A stretch of DNA of 64,000 bases, from NCBI RefSeq assembly GCF_000875895.1, contig NZ_JXCF01000007.1, forward strand, positions 496,001 to 560,000. Reading direction: 5' to 3'. Position numbers and translations under genes: made by a program. The notes under the pieces are model-generated. The model saw only the letters and a program-made list of their open reading frames with translations. It had not been told where the DNA came from and did no database searches. This DNA is from Staphylococcus gallinarum. Lineage in GTDB: Bacteria; Bacillota; Bacilli; Staphylococcales; Staphylococcaceae. Below are positions 1-8,941 of the stretch, piece by piece (the first letter of the stretch is position 1; each line of letters starts with the position of its first letter).

Positions 1-369
1 TTTAACTTCACCTGGTGAAATATCAGCGATTAACTTTTCCACCTTTTTATTTGATGCAGTTTCTACATATTCATTAAGCTTTTGCCCTTCTGCTGTTAGA
101 TAAATATGCAATTTTCTACTATCTTCTGAATCCTTTTCACGATATATATAGTCAGCAGTTAATAGTTTATCAAGAATCCTGCTTAAATAGCTTTTATCTA
201 TATCTAAATAGGTTGTTAATGTATTAGCTGTTATACCACTATTCCTACTAATTTCTCCTAATATTCTCATCTCTATCATAGAATAGTTTAAATTAAATAC
301 TTTCTTATCAAATATACCTAAGATTCTTGTATAGTAGCGATTAAACTTTCTTATTTTCTGTACACTCAA
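1..369 (-). CDS. MarR-type winged-helix regulator, N-terminal part (C-terminus outside window)
   Basis: 123 codons are present and the frame runs off the window edge. The translation begins with the start codon read as Met, then SVQKIRKFNRYYTRILG, and contains a winged-helix core (ITANTLTTYLDIDKSYLSRIL, about residues 45-65) followed by a wing (YREKDSEDSRKLHIYLT), the typical MarR layout. The start is TTG at 369, chosen because GAGGTG lies six bases upstream and no ATG is available. Staphylococci have a MarR domain fused to a C-terminal GNAT acetyltransferase with a very similar N-terminus, so this is probably the front of such a fusion; that is recall, and the C-terminal part cannot be seen. 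It lies just downstream of the Y-family polymerase on the same strand but has its own promoter region with two palindromes, which suggests autoregulation. Confidence 0.8.
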   Translation of the reverse strand, partial: MSVQKIRKFNRYYTRILGIFDKKVFNLNYSMIEMRILGEISRNSGITANTLTTYLDIDKSYLSRILDKLLTADYIYREKDSEDSRKLHIYLTAEGQKLNEYVETASNKKVEKLIADISPGEVK

Positions 370-384
370 ATTCAACACCTCATT

Positions 385-438
385 AGTTTACTTTGTCAAC
401 TAATTGTAGCGTAGATTAATAAGTTGAGTTTGTCAACT
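385..438 (-). promoter_or_regulatory. Paired palindromic operators upstream of the MarR-type gene
   Basis: Two 17-base sites share the pattern AGTT-N9-AACT: 385-401 (AGTTTACTTTGTCAACT) and 422-438 (AGTTGAGTTTGTCAACT, six-base inverted arms around five bases). Their centres are 37 bases apart. The upstream site contains a minus-strand TTGACA (-35, 432-437) with TACGCT 17 bases downstream as a possible -10, so bound repressor would cover the promoter. Autoregulation by the adjacent MarR protein is inferred. Confidence 0.6.
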
Positions 439-458
439 ATATAAAAGGTATGTGTTTG

Positions 459-1727
459 CTACATCTTATGTCCAGCCATTAATCCTAATCTTCCATTCTT
501 TGTCCCTGCTGCAGTATACGATACAGCTCGAGACACTATGCCTCTACCATACTTTCTTTGTAATTCATCAATTGCTTTAGCTAAACGTTCCTTGCGCTTT
601 CTTTCATATTCATCGATAAATAAATTCAGTTGTCTCTCCCTCTCGTTGACAAACTGTGTTAATGAGACGCTCAATGTACGATATAATGCTGAACGATCAC
701 ATAATTTATCTGCAAAATGCTCAATAACTTGAAATATTTGATCATCTAGATTGGTCGGGTTATCCAAAGTATATTGTTTACTAATACCTCCTTCATCACT
801 GTAACCAAATGAAAAATGGATAGTCTTTGCTAATTTATTCCTTGCTCTAACACGACTTGCTACATCCTCTATAAGTTCACGCATCACAACCTTTGTTTCT
901 TCATATCGGTAATCTCTCATCAATATTTGGCTTTTACAAATAGAGGGATTCATCACTTCATACTTATCTCTCACTTTACTTTGATCTATACCATTCGCAT
1001 GTAAATGTAAATCTACGCCGATAATACCTAAATCCCTCTTTAAGTATGGATATGGGTAGTTAGCTAAATCACCAATAGAGAAAATCCCTCTCTTATTTAA
1101 TTTGGCTTCTGTACGCTTACTAATTCCCCAAAATTTACTCAATGGTTTAATTGGCCATAACTTTTGAGGAACATCATGATAACGCCACTCTGCTATCATT
1201 TTCGGACTATGTTTCGCTTCAATATCCATGGCTACCTTACTCAACAACATATTAGATCCGATACCAATACTACAATCAATCCCTGTCTCTTCCTTTATCT
1301 CATACTGTAATCTTTCACAAAATGAATGTAAGGTCGTGCTAAACCTATGATAGCTATCTGTAACATCCATGAAAAATTCATCCACGCTATATTGGTGCAA
1401 ATCTTCAGGTGCAACATAACGTAAAGCAACCTTAGAGATTGCTATCGATACTTCTAAATATTTGCGCATACTTGGGTTAATAATATATATGTCATTTCTA
1501 TGTGGTATTTCAAACAACCTAGATCCAGTCTTGATTCCCAATTCCTTTAAAGGTCCTGTAGCTGCTAATACAACAGAACCTTGACGTTTAGTATCAGCTA
1601 CGACTGCAAGTTTAACTTCTTTTGGATCTAGTCCCTTCTGTATGCAAGACACACTTGCAAAAAAGCTCTTTTGATCTATACATAGCACATCTCTTTCTTC
1701 CACTAGATTATAATCATACATATCCAT
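459..1727 (-). CDS. Y-family (DinB/UmuC-like) translesion DNA polymerase
   Basis: Protein of 422 aa. The palm acidic residues appear in CIDQKSFFASV (Asp about residue 18) and YSVDEFFMD (about residue 113). The middle carries helix-hairpin-helix-like DNA-binding sequence (FWGISKRTEAKLNKRGI), and QLNLF near residue 365 fits the beta-clamp binding motif. This looks like the UmuC/UvrX type of Firmicutes rather than the shorter DinB. The start at 1727 is preferred because AAGGGGG lies eight bases upstream; an upstream in-frame ATG at 1766 falls in the -10/start-site region. The gene is headed by two LexA boxes, so it should be induced by DNA damage. It copies past lesions at the replication fork with low fidelity. 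Confidence 0.9.
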   Translation of the reverse strand: MDMYDYNLVEERDVLCIDQKSFFASVSCIQKGLDPKEVKLAVVADTKRQGSVVLAATGPLKELGIKTGSRLFEIPHRNDIYIINPSMRKYLEVSIAISKVALRYVAPEDLHQYSVDEFFMDVTDSYHRFSTTLHSFCERLQYEIKEETGIDCSIGIGSNMLLSKVAMDIEAKHSPKMIAEWRYHDVPQKLWPIKPLSKFWGISKRTEAKLNKRGIFSIGDLANYPYPYLKRDLGIIGVDLHLHANGIDQSKVRDKYEVMNPSICKSQILMRDYRYEETKVVMRELIEDVASRVRARNKLAKTIHFSFGYSDEGGISKQYTLDNPTNLDDQIFQVIEHFADKLCDRSALYRTLSVSLTQFVNERERQLNLFIDEYERKRKERLAKAIDELQRKYGRGIVSRAVSYTAAGTKNGRLGLMAGHKM

Positions 1728-1751
1728 AATGAATGCCCCCTTCATAAAAAT

Positions 1752-1801
1752 ATTATATACGAACAAATGTTCTCTTTCAACAATTAACGAACAAACGTTC
1801 T
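1752..1801 (-). promoter_or_regulatory. SOS promoter with two LexA boxes (Y-family polymerase)
   Basis: On the minus strand TTGAAA (1775-1780) is followed 17 bases later by TATAAT (1752-1757). LexA-type sites CGAACAAATGTTCT (1760-1773, inside the spacer) and CGAACAAACGTTCT (1788-1801, upstream of -35) match the Gram-positive consensus CGAAC-N4-GTTYG except the last base. LexA on the inner site would directly block polymerase binding. Confidence 0.88.
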
Positions 1802-1836
1802 GCTAGAATAAAATTTCTAACTTTTGGGAATTTTCA

Positions 1837-1845
1837 TGCTATAAT
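1837..1845 (+). promoter_or_regulatory. Extended -10 promoter of the tautomerase gene
   Basis: TGCTATAAT is an extended -10 (TG at 1837-1838, TATAAT 1840-1845), 37 bases before the ATG. No good -35 is visible. Confidence 0.6.
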
Positions 1846-1881
1846 GAATGCGTCAATTATAGTTAAGTAGGAGGAATTGCA

Positions 1882-2067
1882 ATGCCAATCGTCAATGTAA
1901 AATTATTAGAAGGTCGTTCAGATGAGCAACTCAAAGCACTTGTTTCTGAAGTAACTCAGGCAGTTGAAAAAACAACAGGTGCAAATAAAGAAGCAATCCA
2001 AGTAGTGATTGAAGAAATGAATCCTGCACATTACGGTGTTGCAGGCGTAAGAAAATCAGATCAATAA
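1882..2067 (+). CDS. 4-oxalocrotonate tautomerase family protein
   Basis: 61 aa starting MPIVNVKLLEGRSDEQ, the 4-OT fold with the catalytic Pro exposed after Met removal. AGGAGG sits seven bases before the ATG. Enzymes of this family keto-enol tautomerise small dicarboxylates such as 2-hydroxymuconate and assemble as hexamers. No aromatic-degradation genes are nearby, so the natural substrate is unclear; staphylococci carry this gene beside msrR as a stand-alone cytoplasmic enzyme. A single-gene unit: promoter at 1840, bidirectional terminator at 2101-2141. Confidence 0.92.
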   Translation: MPIVNVKLLEGRSDEQLKALVSEVTQAVEKTTGANKEAIQVVIEEMNPAHYGVAGVRKSDQ

Positions 2068-2100
2068 AGTATCTATGACTAAACATAACAATGGTAATAC

Positions 2101-2141
2101 AATAAAGAAGCGCTCACTCCTAAAGTGAACGCTTCTTTATT
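2101..2141. terminator. Bidirectional terminator between tautomerase and msrR
   Basis: Stem AAGAAGCG / CGCTTCTT with an additional TCACT / AGTGA pairing around CCTAA, flanked by A-rich and T-rich tracts, so it can serve both convergent genes. Confidence 0.88.
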
Positions 2142-2146
2142 ATTAT

Positions 2147-3127
2147 TTATTCATTTAAAAACTTTTTAACTTCTTCTTTGTTCTTAGCTTTATCAATTTG
2201 TAAAGCACTACCATCTGTTGGTGTCTGTAAATCTTGGTAAGTACCTTTAATTGGTAATGTAACAGAATCTATATTCTTATCACCACGAATACCAAAGTTT
2301 AACGCAGTTTGTATCAATGCTGAATCTGGCATATTGGTATTCAAATATCCTCTTAAAATACCAGCCACTTTTGGTAATTTAGGTAATGTATCTAGACTCA
2401 CTAATTCCTTCTTCAGTGATTGCATAACTTGTTGTTGTCTTCTCACACGTCCAAAGTCACCTTCAGCGTCATGTCTAAATCGCGCATATCCTAATAACTC
2501 TTTACCATTTAGTCGATGATTACCTTTTTTTAGAGATACGCCGATATTTGCTGACATATCCTTTTCAACATCAATTGGGACACCATCAGGTTCAAGTTCA
2601 TCAATCATTTTCTCAAATCCAGTAAAGTCTAAGATTGCGTAATATTCAGGATCAATATCTAAATTCTTCTTCAATGTCTGTCTCAGTAATTCAGGACCAC
2701 CAATTGAATAAGCTGAATTTATTTTGTGTTGCCCACTACCTGGAATATCTGCATATATATCACGCATAACGGACATCATTTTCATTTTCTTATGAATATA
2801 ATCATACTGCGCAATCATAATAGAGTCTGTTCGTGAAATACCACCTTGCTCTTTATCTGCACCCAGTACCATAATTGTAATCTTGCCATCATTTTTAGAA
2901 GCACCATTAAATTTATGTGCTTTGAGTGTCTTGCCATGGTCTTTGGCATAGTCTATTCCTGAATGATAACCATGTACACAATAGCCAATAATAATAGCTA
3001 GGATTACGACGAAAATCAAAATAATAAACGGAAACTTTCTAATTCTCTTCTTTTTTACTCTTCTCATAGAACTGTCGGTCGTTCTTTTTTCTGTAAATTC
3101 ATTGTTGCTTTGTTTGTCTTCACTCAT
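2147..3127 (-). CDS. msrR: LytR-CpsA-Psr family cell-envelope protein MsrR
   Basis: 326 aa. A basic cytoplasmic N-terminus (KKKRIRKF) is followed by one membrane segment (about residues 34-55, [20 protein letters not shown]) and an extracellular LCP domain: [22 protein letters not shown] with the conserved Arg/Asp for pyrophosphate lipid binding, then [13 protein letters not shown] and [25 protein letters not shown] proteins transfer undecaprenyl-linked wall teichoic acid or capsule precursors to peptidoglycan; in S. aureus MsrR affects beta-lactam resistance and virulence. Start at 3127 has AAGG nine bases upstream and gives the usual MsrR length; an upstream in-frame ATG at 3160 has none. 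Confidence 0.93.
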   Translation of the reverse strand: MSEDKQSNNEFTEKRTTDSSMRRVKKKRIRKFPFIILIFVVILAIIIGYCVHGYHSGIDYAKDHGKTLKAHKFNGASKNDGKITIMVLGADKEQGGISRTDSIMIAQYDYIHKKMKMMSVMRDIYADIPGSGQHKINSAYSIGGPELLRQTLKKNLDIDPEYYAILDFTGFEKMIDELEPDGVPIDVEKDMSANIGVSLKKGNHRLNGKELLGYARFRHDAEGDFGRVRRQQQVMQSLKKELVSLDTLPKLPKVAGILRGYLNTNMPDSALIQTALNFGIRGDKNIDSVTLPIKGTYQDLQTPTDGSALQIDKAKNKEEVKKFLNE

Positions 3128-3265
3128 TAGTATCAACCTTATATCTTCAAAATTGCACATTTATGTACTATAATTAATATATACTAACTTATATAAAAAG
3201 TGTATAAAAATCAAGAAAAAACTTAATAAATGGTACTAAAGTCCAATACAGAAAGGATGTTAATC

Positions 3266-3781
3266 ATGAATATAAACAAAGCATACTTCGCCGGAGGTTG
3301 CTTTTGGTGCATGGTCAAACCATTTGATACATTTGAAGGCATTGAAAAAGTAACCTCTGGTTATATGGGAGGTCATGTCGACAATCCAACATATGAACAA
3401 GTGAAGACTGGCGAAACTGGGCATCTAGAAACTGTTGAAATCGAATATGATGTCGCATTATTTTCGTATAATAAATTATTGGAAATATTCTTTTCTGTAA
3501 TTGATCCAACAGATGCTGGTGGCCAATTCCAAGATAGAGGCGCACAATATCAGACAGCTATTTTCTATACAAATAATGATCAAAAGGAATTAGCTGAAGA
3601 TTATGTAGAAAAGTTAAAGCATACAATCGATAAAGACAAAGCGATTGCCACACAAATCTTACCCGCTTCAGAATTCTATAAAGCTGAGGAAGAACATCAA
3701 GATTTTTATAAAAAGAATCCTGAACGCTATGCTAAGGAACAAGCTGATCGCAATCAATATAAAAATAGTAGTGATGTTTAG
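3266..3781 (+). CDS. msrA: Peptide-methionine (S)-S-oxide reductase
   Basis: 171 aa. GGCFWCM near residue 10 holds the catalytic Cys of MsrA, followed by [25 protein letters not shown] spread over about residues 29-53, and later FYTNNDQ and [14 protein letters not shown]. It reduces methionine-S-sulfoxide in oxidised proteins with thioredoxin as donor. The ATG at 3266 has GAAAGG at a good distance; the upstream ATG at 3257 overlaps that ribosome site. It diverges from msrR. No msrB follows, so this is a stand-alone paralogue like S. aureus msrA2. A hairpin at 3938-3983 lies between it and rbsB. Confidence 0.93.
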   Translation: MNINKAYFAGGCFWCMVKPFDTFEGIEKVTSGYMGGHVDNPTYEQVKTGETGHLETVEIEYDVALFSYNKLLEIFFSVIDPTDAGGQFQDRGAQYQTAIFYTNNDQKELAEDYVEKLKHTIDKDKAIATQILPASEFYKAEEEHQDFYKKNPERYAKEQADRNQYKNSSDV

Positions 3782-3937
3782 TCTGTTGTTGATATGGCAT
3801 CAACACTCACAATTTGAATAAACTGTACTACAATCCATTCAAGTAATACCCAAAAACATGTGAAATACATAAGACACCTCGATAATTTGGTATATATTCT
3901 TATTAAATTATACGACTGTGGCTTATCCCTTTATCAA

Positions 3938-3983
3938 ATAAGCGCACCGATTAAAATTTAATATTTCAATCGATGCGCTTTAT
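3938..3983. terminator. Terminator hairpin between msrA and rbsB
   Basis: Arms ATAAGCGCACCGATT (about 3939-3952) and AATCGATGCGCTTTAT (3968-3983) pair with one mismatch; the loop is about 15 bases. A T-rich tail follows in the plus direction and A/T-rich sequence precedes, so it probably serves both converging units. Confidence 0.75.
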
Positions 3984-4014
3984 TATTATAATCTAAAACG
4001 ATTCTTTCTAAGAT

Positions 4015-4929
4015 TTACTTTTGCTGTTTCATTTTCAATGGTATTTTATGCTTTTTAGCAACCTTTTTACCATCATAAAGTTTCATAACTGTTTTAATAC
4101 TTTCTTCTCCCATTAAACTAGGTTGTTGTGCTACTGTTGCAAATAATTTTTTATTGTCTACTGATTTTAACGCATCTTCATTTCCATCAAAACCAATAAC
4201 TTTAATATCTTTATTACCTATAGCCTCCACTGCTCCTAAAGCCATTTCATCATTTTGAGCAAAGACGGCTTTAATATCAGGATGCGCTTGGATAATATTT
4301 TGTGTGACATTCAACCCTTCCGTTCTGTTAAATTTCGCACTTTGTTTTGATACGACATCCAATGATTTATCAGCGATATTATGGAATCCTTTACCACGTT
4401 CTCTCGTCGCACTCGCACCAGGAATACCTTCTAATTCTGCCACTTTGGCATCTTTGCCTATTTCATCAACAATAAGCTGTGCACCCATCTCTCCACCTTT
4501 AACATTATCAGAAGCAATAAATGACGCTACTTTCCCTTTAGAAACTTCTCTATCTAAAGTAATTACTGGAATATTTTGGTCATTCGCAATTTGTATGCTA
4601 CCTGAAATAGCGTCTGAATCAGTAGGATTTACTATTAAGTAGTCTACGTTTTGCTGAATTAAATCATCGATATCATTAGCTTGTTTTGCTGCATCATCTT
4701 GCGCATCCGCAAACTTGACCTTTACGCCTTGTCGTTTCGCTTCATCTTCTATACCTTGTTTAATTTTTACAAAGAAAGGATTATTCAAAGTAGAAATACT
4801 AACACCAATTACAATATCTGATTTCTTCTTATCCGATTTACTATTACTATTATTTTCTAAAGGGGATTCAAGCGAACAACCTGTTAAAAATAATAGTACA
4901 GCAATTAAACAAATAAAGATTTTCTTCAT
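4015..4929 (-). CDS. rbsB: Ribose-type ABC transporter substrate-binding lipoprotein
   Basis: 304 aa. A lipoprotein signal peptide ends in LFLTGC, so the mature protein is anchored by a diacylglyceryl-Cys at about residue 18. The rest is a periplasmic-binding-protein type I domain: IVIGVSISTLNNPFFVKI, PTDSDAISGSIQIAND, ITLDREVSKGKVASFIASDN and AVFAQNDEMALGAVEAIG are typical of RbsB. It captures ribose (or a related sugar) outside the membrane and delivers it to RbsC/RbsA. Last gene of rbsR-D-A-C-B. Ribosome site GGGGG lies eight bases before ATG. Exact sugar specificity is inferred from the RbsD neighbour. Confidence 0.9.
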   Translation of the reverse strand: MKKIFICLIAVLLFLTGCSLESPLENNSNSKSDKKKSDIVIGVSISTLNNPFFVKIKQGIEDEAKRQGVKVKFADAQDDAAKQANDIDDLIQQNVDYLIVNPTDSDAISGSIQIANDQNIPVITLDREVSKGKVASFIASDNVKGGEMGAQLIVDEIGKDAKVAELEGIPGASATRERGKGFHNIADKSLDVVSKQSAKFNRTEGLNVTQNIIQAHPDIKAVFAQNDEMALGAVEAIGNKDIKVIGFDGNEDALKSVDNKKLFATVAQQPSLMGEESIKTVMKLYDGKKVAKKHKIPLKMKQQK

Positions 4930-4941
4930 ACTCTAAACCCC

Positions 4942-5883
4942 CTATTTATTCTTTCTATCAATCAACACTGCTATAATAATCACTACACCTTTAACAACTT
5001 GTTGGTAGAAAGATGATACACCAAGCAAATTCAAACCGTTATTTAACACACCGATAATCAATACACCAATAAGCGTACCGACAATTCGCCCCTTACCACC
5101 TGTTAGTGAAGTACCACCTAATACAACAGCGGCAATGGCATCTAATTCATATGACATACCTGCAGTCGGTTGAGCCGAATTAAGTCTCGATGTTAAAATC
5201 GATCCAGCAAGTGCAGACATTAGCCCTGCTAAACCGTAAATACACACTTTCAGTTTATTAACTTTTATACCTGAAATAAATGCAGCCTTCTCATTACCGC
5301 CCATAGCATAAGTCTGTCTACCAAATATCGTCTTATGCAGTATCACATAGAGAATAATAAAGGTAATGAACATCGTAATGGCAGGCACTGGAATACCAAT
5401 AAAATAACCTCGTCCAAACAATTGGAATGCATAACTGCCGTTTAAATTCGTTATTGGATTACCATCTGTAATAACAAGCGTTACGCCTCGAAATACAGTC
5501 ATTGTAGCCAAAGTTGCAATAAATGGTGCCATTTTCCCTAAAGTAATTAAGAATCCATTAATCGCACCTAAGACTGCTCCAAAAATGCATCCGATAATAA
5601 TAGCGATAATACCATCAACACCAGAAACCATGAGAATTGCTACTAATGCACTAGATAAAGCTAAAGTGGAACCAACTGATAAATCTATTCCACCTGTTAA
5701 AATAACAAAGGTCATACCAAATGCAATTAACCCATTAATTGATACCTGTCTCAATAAGTTAAATAAATTGGATGGTTCCAAAAATGCACTGTTTAAAATA
5801 CTAATAATAATAACGAGTAAGATTAATCCAATAAATGGAATTACTTTTTCTAAATAAGATAATGATATTTTAGATTGTTGCAT
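4942..5883 (-). CDS. rbsC: Ribose-type ABC transporter permease
   Basis: 313 aa, almost entirely hydrophobic with about eight to ten membrane segments, and the family motif GMTFVILTGGIDLSVGSTLALS (about residues 57-78) followed by ALLGLG-like glycine-rich helices and DAIAAVVLGGTSLTGGKGRIVGT (about 248-270), which is the coupling region. It forms the membrane channel for RbsB-delivered sugar. The ATG lies inside the end of rbsA (14-base overlap) with GGAGG eight bases upstream, indicating translational coupling. Confidence 0.92.
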   Translation of the reverse strand: MQQSKISLSYLEKVIPFIGLILLVIIISILNSAFLEPSNLFNLLRQVSINGLIAFGMTFVILTGGIDLSVGSTLALSSALVAILMVSGVDGIIAIIIGCIFGAVLGAINGFLITLGKMAPFIATLATMTVFRGVTLVITDGNPITNLNGSYAFQLFGRGYFIGIPVPAITMFITFIILYVILHKTIFGRQTYAMGGNEKAAFISGIKVNKLKVCIYGLAGLMSALAGSILTSRLNSAQPTAGMSYELDAIAAVVLGGTSLTGGKGRIVGTLIGVLIIGVLNNGLNLLGVSSFYQQVVKGVVIIIAVLIDRKNK

Positions 5884-7363
5884 CTAAATTCCCTCCAGTA
5901 GCTAACGTCATAATATGCTCTTCAGATAATTCATCTTTATTTAATATGCCTGCAATATGTCCCTCATGAACCACTGCTACTCGATCACTCATACCAATTA
6001 CTTCAGGAAGCTCAGATGAAATCATAATAATCGACATACCGCGTTCAGTCAGTTCATTCATTAATTGATATATTTCTCTCTTAGCACCGACATCTATACC
6101 TCTTGTCGGCTCATCTAAAATTAACACTCTAGGTGCGGTTGCAATCCATTTAGCCAATACAACTTTCTGCTGATTTCCACCAGACAAATCTATGCAACTA
6201 TTTTCTTTACGTCCTTTAATATTTAAGCGTTGAATCATTTGGTCAGTATATTGATCCATTGATGATTGTACTAATAAATTCGTCTTTGAAAAGCTTTTTA
6301 ACGCAGGTAATGTCATATTCTCTACAATTGTATCTTGTAATACTAGACCTTCTTCTTTTCTATTTTCTGTAATAAAAGCTAATCCTTGCTTAATTGCTTG
6401 ATTCGGATTGTTAATATGAAGCGGTTGTCCTGCTAATTCAACATGCATTTGACCTACATCCAAACCAAACAATACACGCATAATTTCGGAACGACCTGCT
6501 CCCATCAATCCACTAAATCCCAGAATTTCTCCTTTATTCAACTCAAAGTTCACATTTTCAATACCATGCGCTTTGCTATTCAAATTTTGCACAGTTAAAA
6601 TCGTTTCACTTGCAGTAAAATTTCTATGCGGATATTGATGATCCAAATCTCTACCAATCATTGCTTTGATGATTTGATGCTGTGTTGTCTGTTCTGTTTG
6701 TGTCGTCAATATTGAACGGCCATCTCGCATGACAGTGATACGGTCTGACAACTCAAAAATTTCTTCCATTCTGTGCGAGATATACACAAATGATACGCCT
6801 TCACTTTTTAACTTATTGATTTGTTCAAATAACACTGTTATTTCACTATTTGTTAAAGCTGCCGTAGGTTCATCCATGATAATTATTTTGGCATCTTGCA
6901 TTAACGCTTTACTTATTTCCAGCATTTGCTGCATACCTACAGATAAATTACTCGCTAATTCATTCAATTCAATTTTGAGGTTCAACTTTTCAAATAAAGC
7001 TAAGGCTTCTTTACGCATCGTTTTATTATCAATTAGACCGAAACGTTTCACCTTTTCCTTTCCTAAAAACAAATTCTCCAAAACTGTTAAATTAGGCCAA
7101 ATATTTAATTCTTGTTGTATAAATGCAATCCCGTTTTCTTCAGCATCTTTAGTATTTTTGTACTGTACTTCGTGACCATTGTCATAAATTGTACCTTTAT
7201 CTGCTTTATAAACCCCAGTTAAAATTTTCATTAAAGTACTTTTTCCAGCACCATTTTCACCCATAAGCGCATGGACTTCCGCTTCACGAATTTCTAGGTC
7301 AACGCCCATTAACACATCGTTTTGACCAAAAGATTTGTAAATCTGATTCATACCAATCATCAT
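5870..7363 (-). CDS. rbsA: Ribose-type ABC transporter, dual ATPase
   Basis: 497 aa with two ABC cassettes. First half: Walker A GENGAGKST (about residue 36), signature LSVGMQQ, Walker B IIIMDEPTAAL. Second half: degenerate P-loop GLMGAGRSE, signature LSGGNQQ and Walker B VLILDEPTRGID. This two-domain form with a weakened second Walker A is the hallmark of carbohydrate-type RbsA/MglA ATPases. ATGATG at 7363-7358 gives two possible starts four or seven bases after AGGAGG. Sits eight bases after rbsD and overlaps rbsC. Confidence 0.94.
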   Translation of the reverse strand: MMIGMNQIYKSFGQNDVLMGVDLEIREAEVHALMGENGAGKSTLMKILTGVYKADKGTIYDNGHEVQYKNTKDAEENGIAFIQQELNIWPNLTVLENLFLGKEKVKRFGLIDNKTMRKEALALFEKLNLKIELNELASNLSVGMQQMLEISKALMQDAKIIIMDEPTAALTNSEITVLFEQINKLKSEGVSFVYISHRMEEIFELSDRITVMRDGRSILTTQTEQTTQHQIIKAMIGRDLDHQYPHRNFTASETILTVQNLNSKAHGIENVNFELNKGEILGFSGLMGAGRSEIMRVLFGLDVGQMHVELAGQPLHINNPNQAIKQGLAFITENRKEEGLVLQDTIVENMTLPALKSFSKTNLLVQSSMDQYTDQMIQRLNIKGRKENSCIDLSGGNQQKVVLAKWIATAPRVLILDEPTRGIDVGAKREIYQLMNELTERGMSIIMISSELPEVIGMSDRVAVVHEGHIAGILNKDELSEEHIMTLATGGNLDATI

Positions 7364-7371
7364 TTCACCTC

Positions 7372-7761
7372 CTAGAATATAACGCCACTTGTTAAGATTA
7401 CATTGGCATATGGTGTCCCTTCGCCAGTTCTAATAATTGCTTTTACATCATGACTCAACATTTTTAATTCTTCATGGCTTACACTTTCAATGGTTAAATT
7501 AGTAGCCTTTAAATCTTCAAATAATTGATTATTATCATTTTCAATTTCAGTTGCTACCGTCATCCGTTCAATCTTCATATGCTCACTCACTATATTAAAT
7601 ACATCTAAAAAGGAGGGTTGTCCTAATGTGAGTGCGAGATCAATTTTGTGTACATGTTGTGGTACCGGTAAGCCACAATCCGCAATAATAATTTTGTCCG
7701 TGTGTCCCAAATCACTCAATACCTTTGAAATTTCACTATTTAACACACCTGTTTTATACAT
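7372..7761 (-). CDS. rbsD: D-ribose pyranase
   Basis: 129 aa matching the RbsD fold: [32 protein letters not shown], in which the His near residue 20 and ADCGLP are conserved, and the C-terminal [14 protein letters not shown]. It interconverts pyranose and furanose ribose so that the sugar can be phosphorylated. Its presence is the best evidence that the operon handles ribose. No rbsK is in the window, so phosphorylation must rely on a kinase encoded elsewhere. An 18-base palindrome precedes it. Confidence 0.93.
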   Translation of the reverse strand: MYKTGVLNSEISKVLSDLGHTDKIIIADCGLPVPQHVHKIDLALTLGQPSFLDVFNIVSEHMKIERMTVATEIENDNNQLFEDLKATNLTIESVSHEELKMLSHDVKAIIRTGEGTPYANVILTSGVIF

Positions 7762-7781
7762 TTATAAACCCCTTTCTCCTA

Positions 7782-7799
7782 TATGTAACCCGTTACATA
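7782..7799 (-). promoter_or_regulatory. RbsR-type operator upstream of rbsD
   Basis: TATGTAAC-CC-GTTACATA is a perfect inverted repeat (8+2+8) in the 45-base gap between rbsR stop and rbsD start, 20 bases before the rbsD ATG. LacI-family repressors bind such even-spaced palindromes. Binding by RbsR is inferred from the location. Confidence 0.75.
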
Positions 7800-7806
7800 A
7801 AATTCA

Positions 7807-8760
7807 TTAATTTCTAGTGCTTTGTCTTTTTTTAATTATTAATTTAATTTGTTCACAATCCGCTTCATCAATATTTAATAATTTTGAAACTGCTGTGGTA
7901 CCTAAACGATATGCTGACTGATCAACCGTAGTAATTTGTGGATATGTCATTTTAGAAAAAGGAATATTATCATATCCTACAATTTGAATCGCTTCTGGAA
8001 CTTTATAATTTAATTGTTGAATCATTCCTAGCACTTGAATTGCTATCATATCGTTACTGCAAATAATAGAATCAATATATTGTGTCGTGAGTATGGTTTC
8101 GAATAATTTAGCATCTTGCAACGTTGAAACCGGACAATCTATAACCTTAATATTCACTTGTTCCAATACATGCTTTGCACCTTTATATCGTAATTTGAAT
8201 GTTTCAATAGTAAGATCCTCATGCAATAACAATACATGCTGTGCGTCACCATTGATTACAATTTGTGCCTGCAGTTCACCGCCTCTATAGTGGTTCGTTG
8301 AAATGCCATTTTGTTCCTTATTTAATCTGTCTACAAAAACAACAGGAAGACTTTGTGTTGCTATCAATTCAGTAATTGAATGGTGATCGAATGCAGTAGA
8401 AATGATCCCAATACAATTATGAGAATTAAAGGTGTTAATATATCCTTTTGCTTTTTCTAATGAATTGTCACTATTACCAATTAAGACTTGAAATCCATGC
8501 TTTAAAGCAATATCTTCAACACCACGAGCAATTAACATAAAAAATGGATTGCTAATATCAGGTAACAGTAAACCAATTATTTTTGATTTCTTTTTAAATA
8601 ACGTTCTTGCAGCTTCATTAGGTTTATAATTTAATTGCTTAATCGCTTGTTCAATTTGAAGCTTGGTATCTGCTTTAACATAACCGTTATTATTAATCAC
8701 TCTAGAAACAGTTGCTACAGACACACCGGCTAATTGTGCAACTTCTTTAATTGTCGCCAT
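7807..8760 (-). CDS. rbsR: LacI-family repressor of the ribose operon
   Basis: 317 aa from MATIKEVAQLAGVSVATVSR, a textbook LacI N-terminal helix-turn-helix, with the hinge helix (NEAARTL) near residue 50 and a sugar-binding core like RbsB (IGLLLPDISNPFFMLIARG, IGYDNIPF-type VGYDNIPFSKMTYPQITTVDQS). Ligand is probably ribose. The start at 8760 gives the standard LacI beginning; the longer open frame to 8817 crosses the promoter and operator. It heads the operon, and an operator/cre site directly downstream of its -10 suggests autoregulation plus catabolite repression. Confidence 0.92.
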   Translation of the reverse strand: MATIKEVAQLAGVSVATVSRVINNNGYVKADTKLQIEQAIKQLNYKPNEAARTLFKKKSKIIGLLLPDISNPFFMLIARGVEDIALKHGFQVLIGNSDNSLEKAKGYINTFNSHNCIGIISTAFDHHSITELIATQSLPVVFVDRLNKEQNGISTNHYRGGELQAQIVINGDAQHVLLLHEDLTIETFKLRYKGAKHVLEQVNIKVIDCPVSTLQDAKLFETILTTQYIDSIICSNDMIAIQVLGMIQQLNYKVPEAIQIVGYDNIPFSKMTYPQITTVDQSAYRLGTTAVSKLLNIDEADCEQIKLIIKKRQSTRN

Positions 8761-8783
8761 AGTGTAGTCACTCCCACCAATAT

Positions 8784-8806
8784 ATGTAACCGTTTTCATA
8801 ATAGCA
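8784..8806 (-). promoter_or_regulatory. rbsR promoter with cre/RbsR-like operator
   Basis: The minus strand has an extended -10 TGCTATTAT (8798-8806). Directly after it, ATGTAACCGTTTTCA (plus strand, 8784-8798) fits the CcpA cre consensus WTGNAANCGNWNNCW at every fixed position. It also shares the half-site ATGTAAC with the operator before rbsD, so CcpA and RbsR may both use it. Confidence 0.68.
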
Positions 8807-8895
8807 TATTTTTTCAAAATTGAATAGATGATGTATTATTTTCTGCATAAAATTTATAAAATCTATATCCAGTCAAAATTTTCTACTTTTTATAG

Positions 8896-8928
8896 TAAAA
8901 AAGACCATTACGCAAATAACGTAATGGT
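8896..8928 (-). terminator. Terminator of the chromate-transporter gene
   Basis: ACCATTACG / CGTAATGGT nine-base-pair stem with a seven-base loop, followed on the minus strand by a run of six T. Confidence 0.85.
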
Positions 8929-8941
8929 TCATCTTAAATAT

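Noticed and set aside
459-1766. ATG at 1766 as start of the Y-family polymerase
   Set aside because: It lies at the -10/transcription start of the SOS promoter and has no ribosome site; ATG 1727 does.
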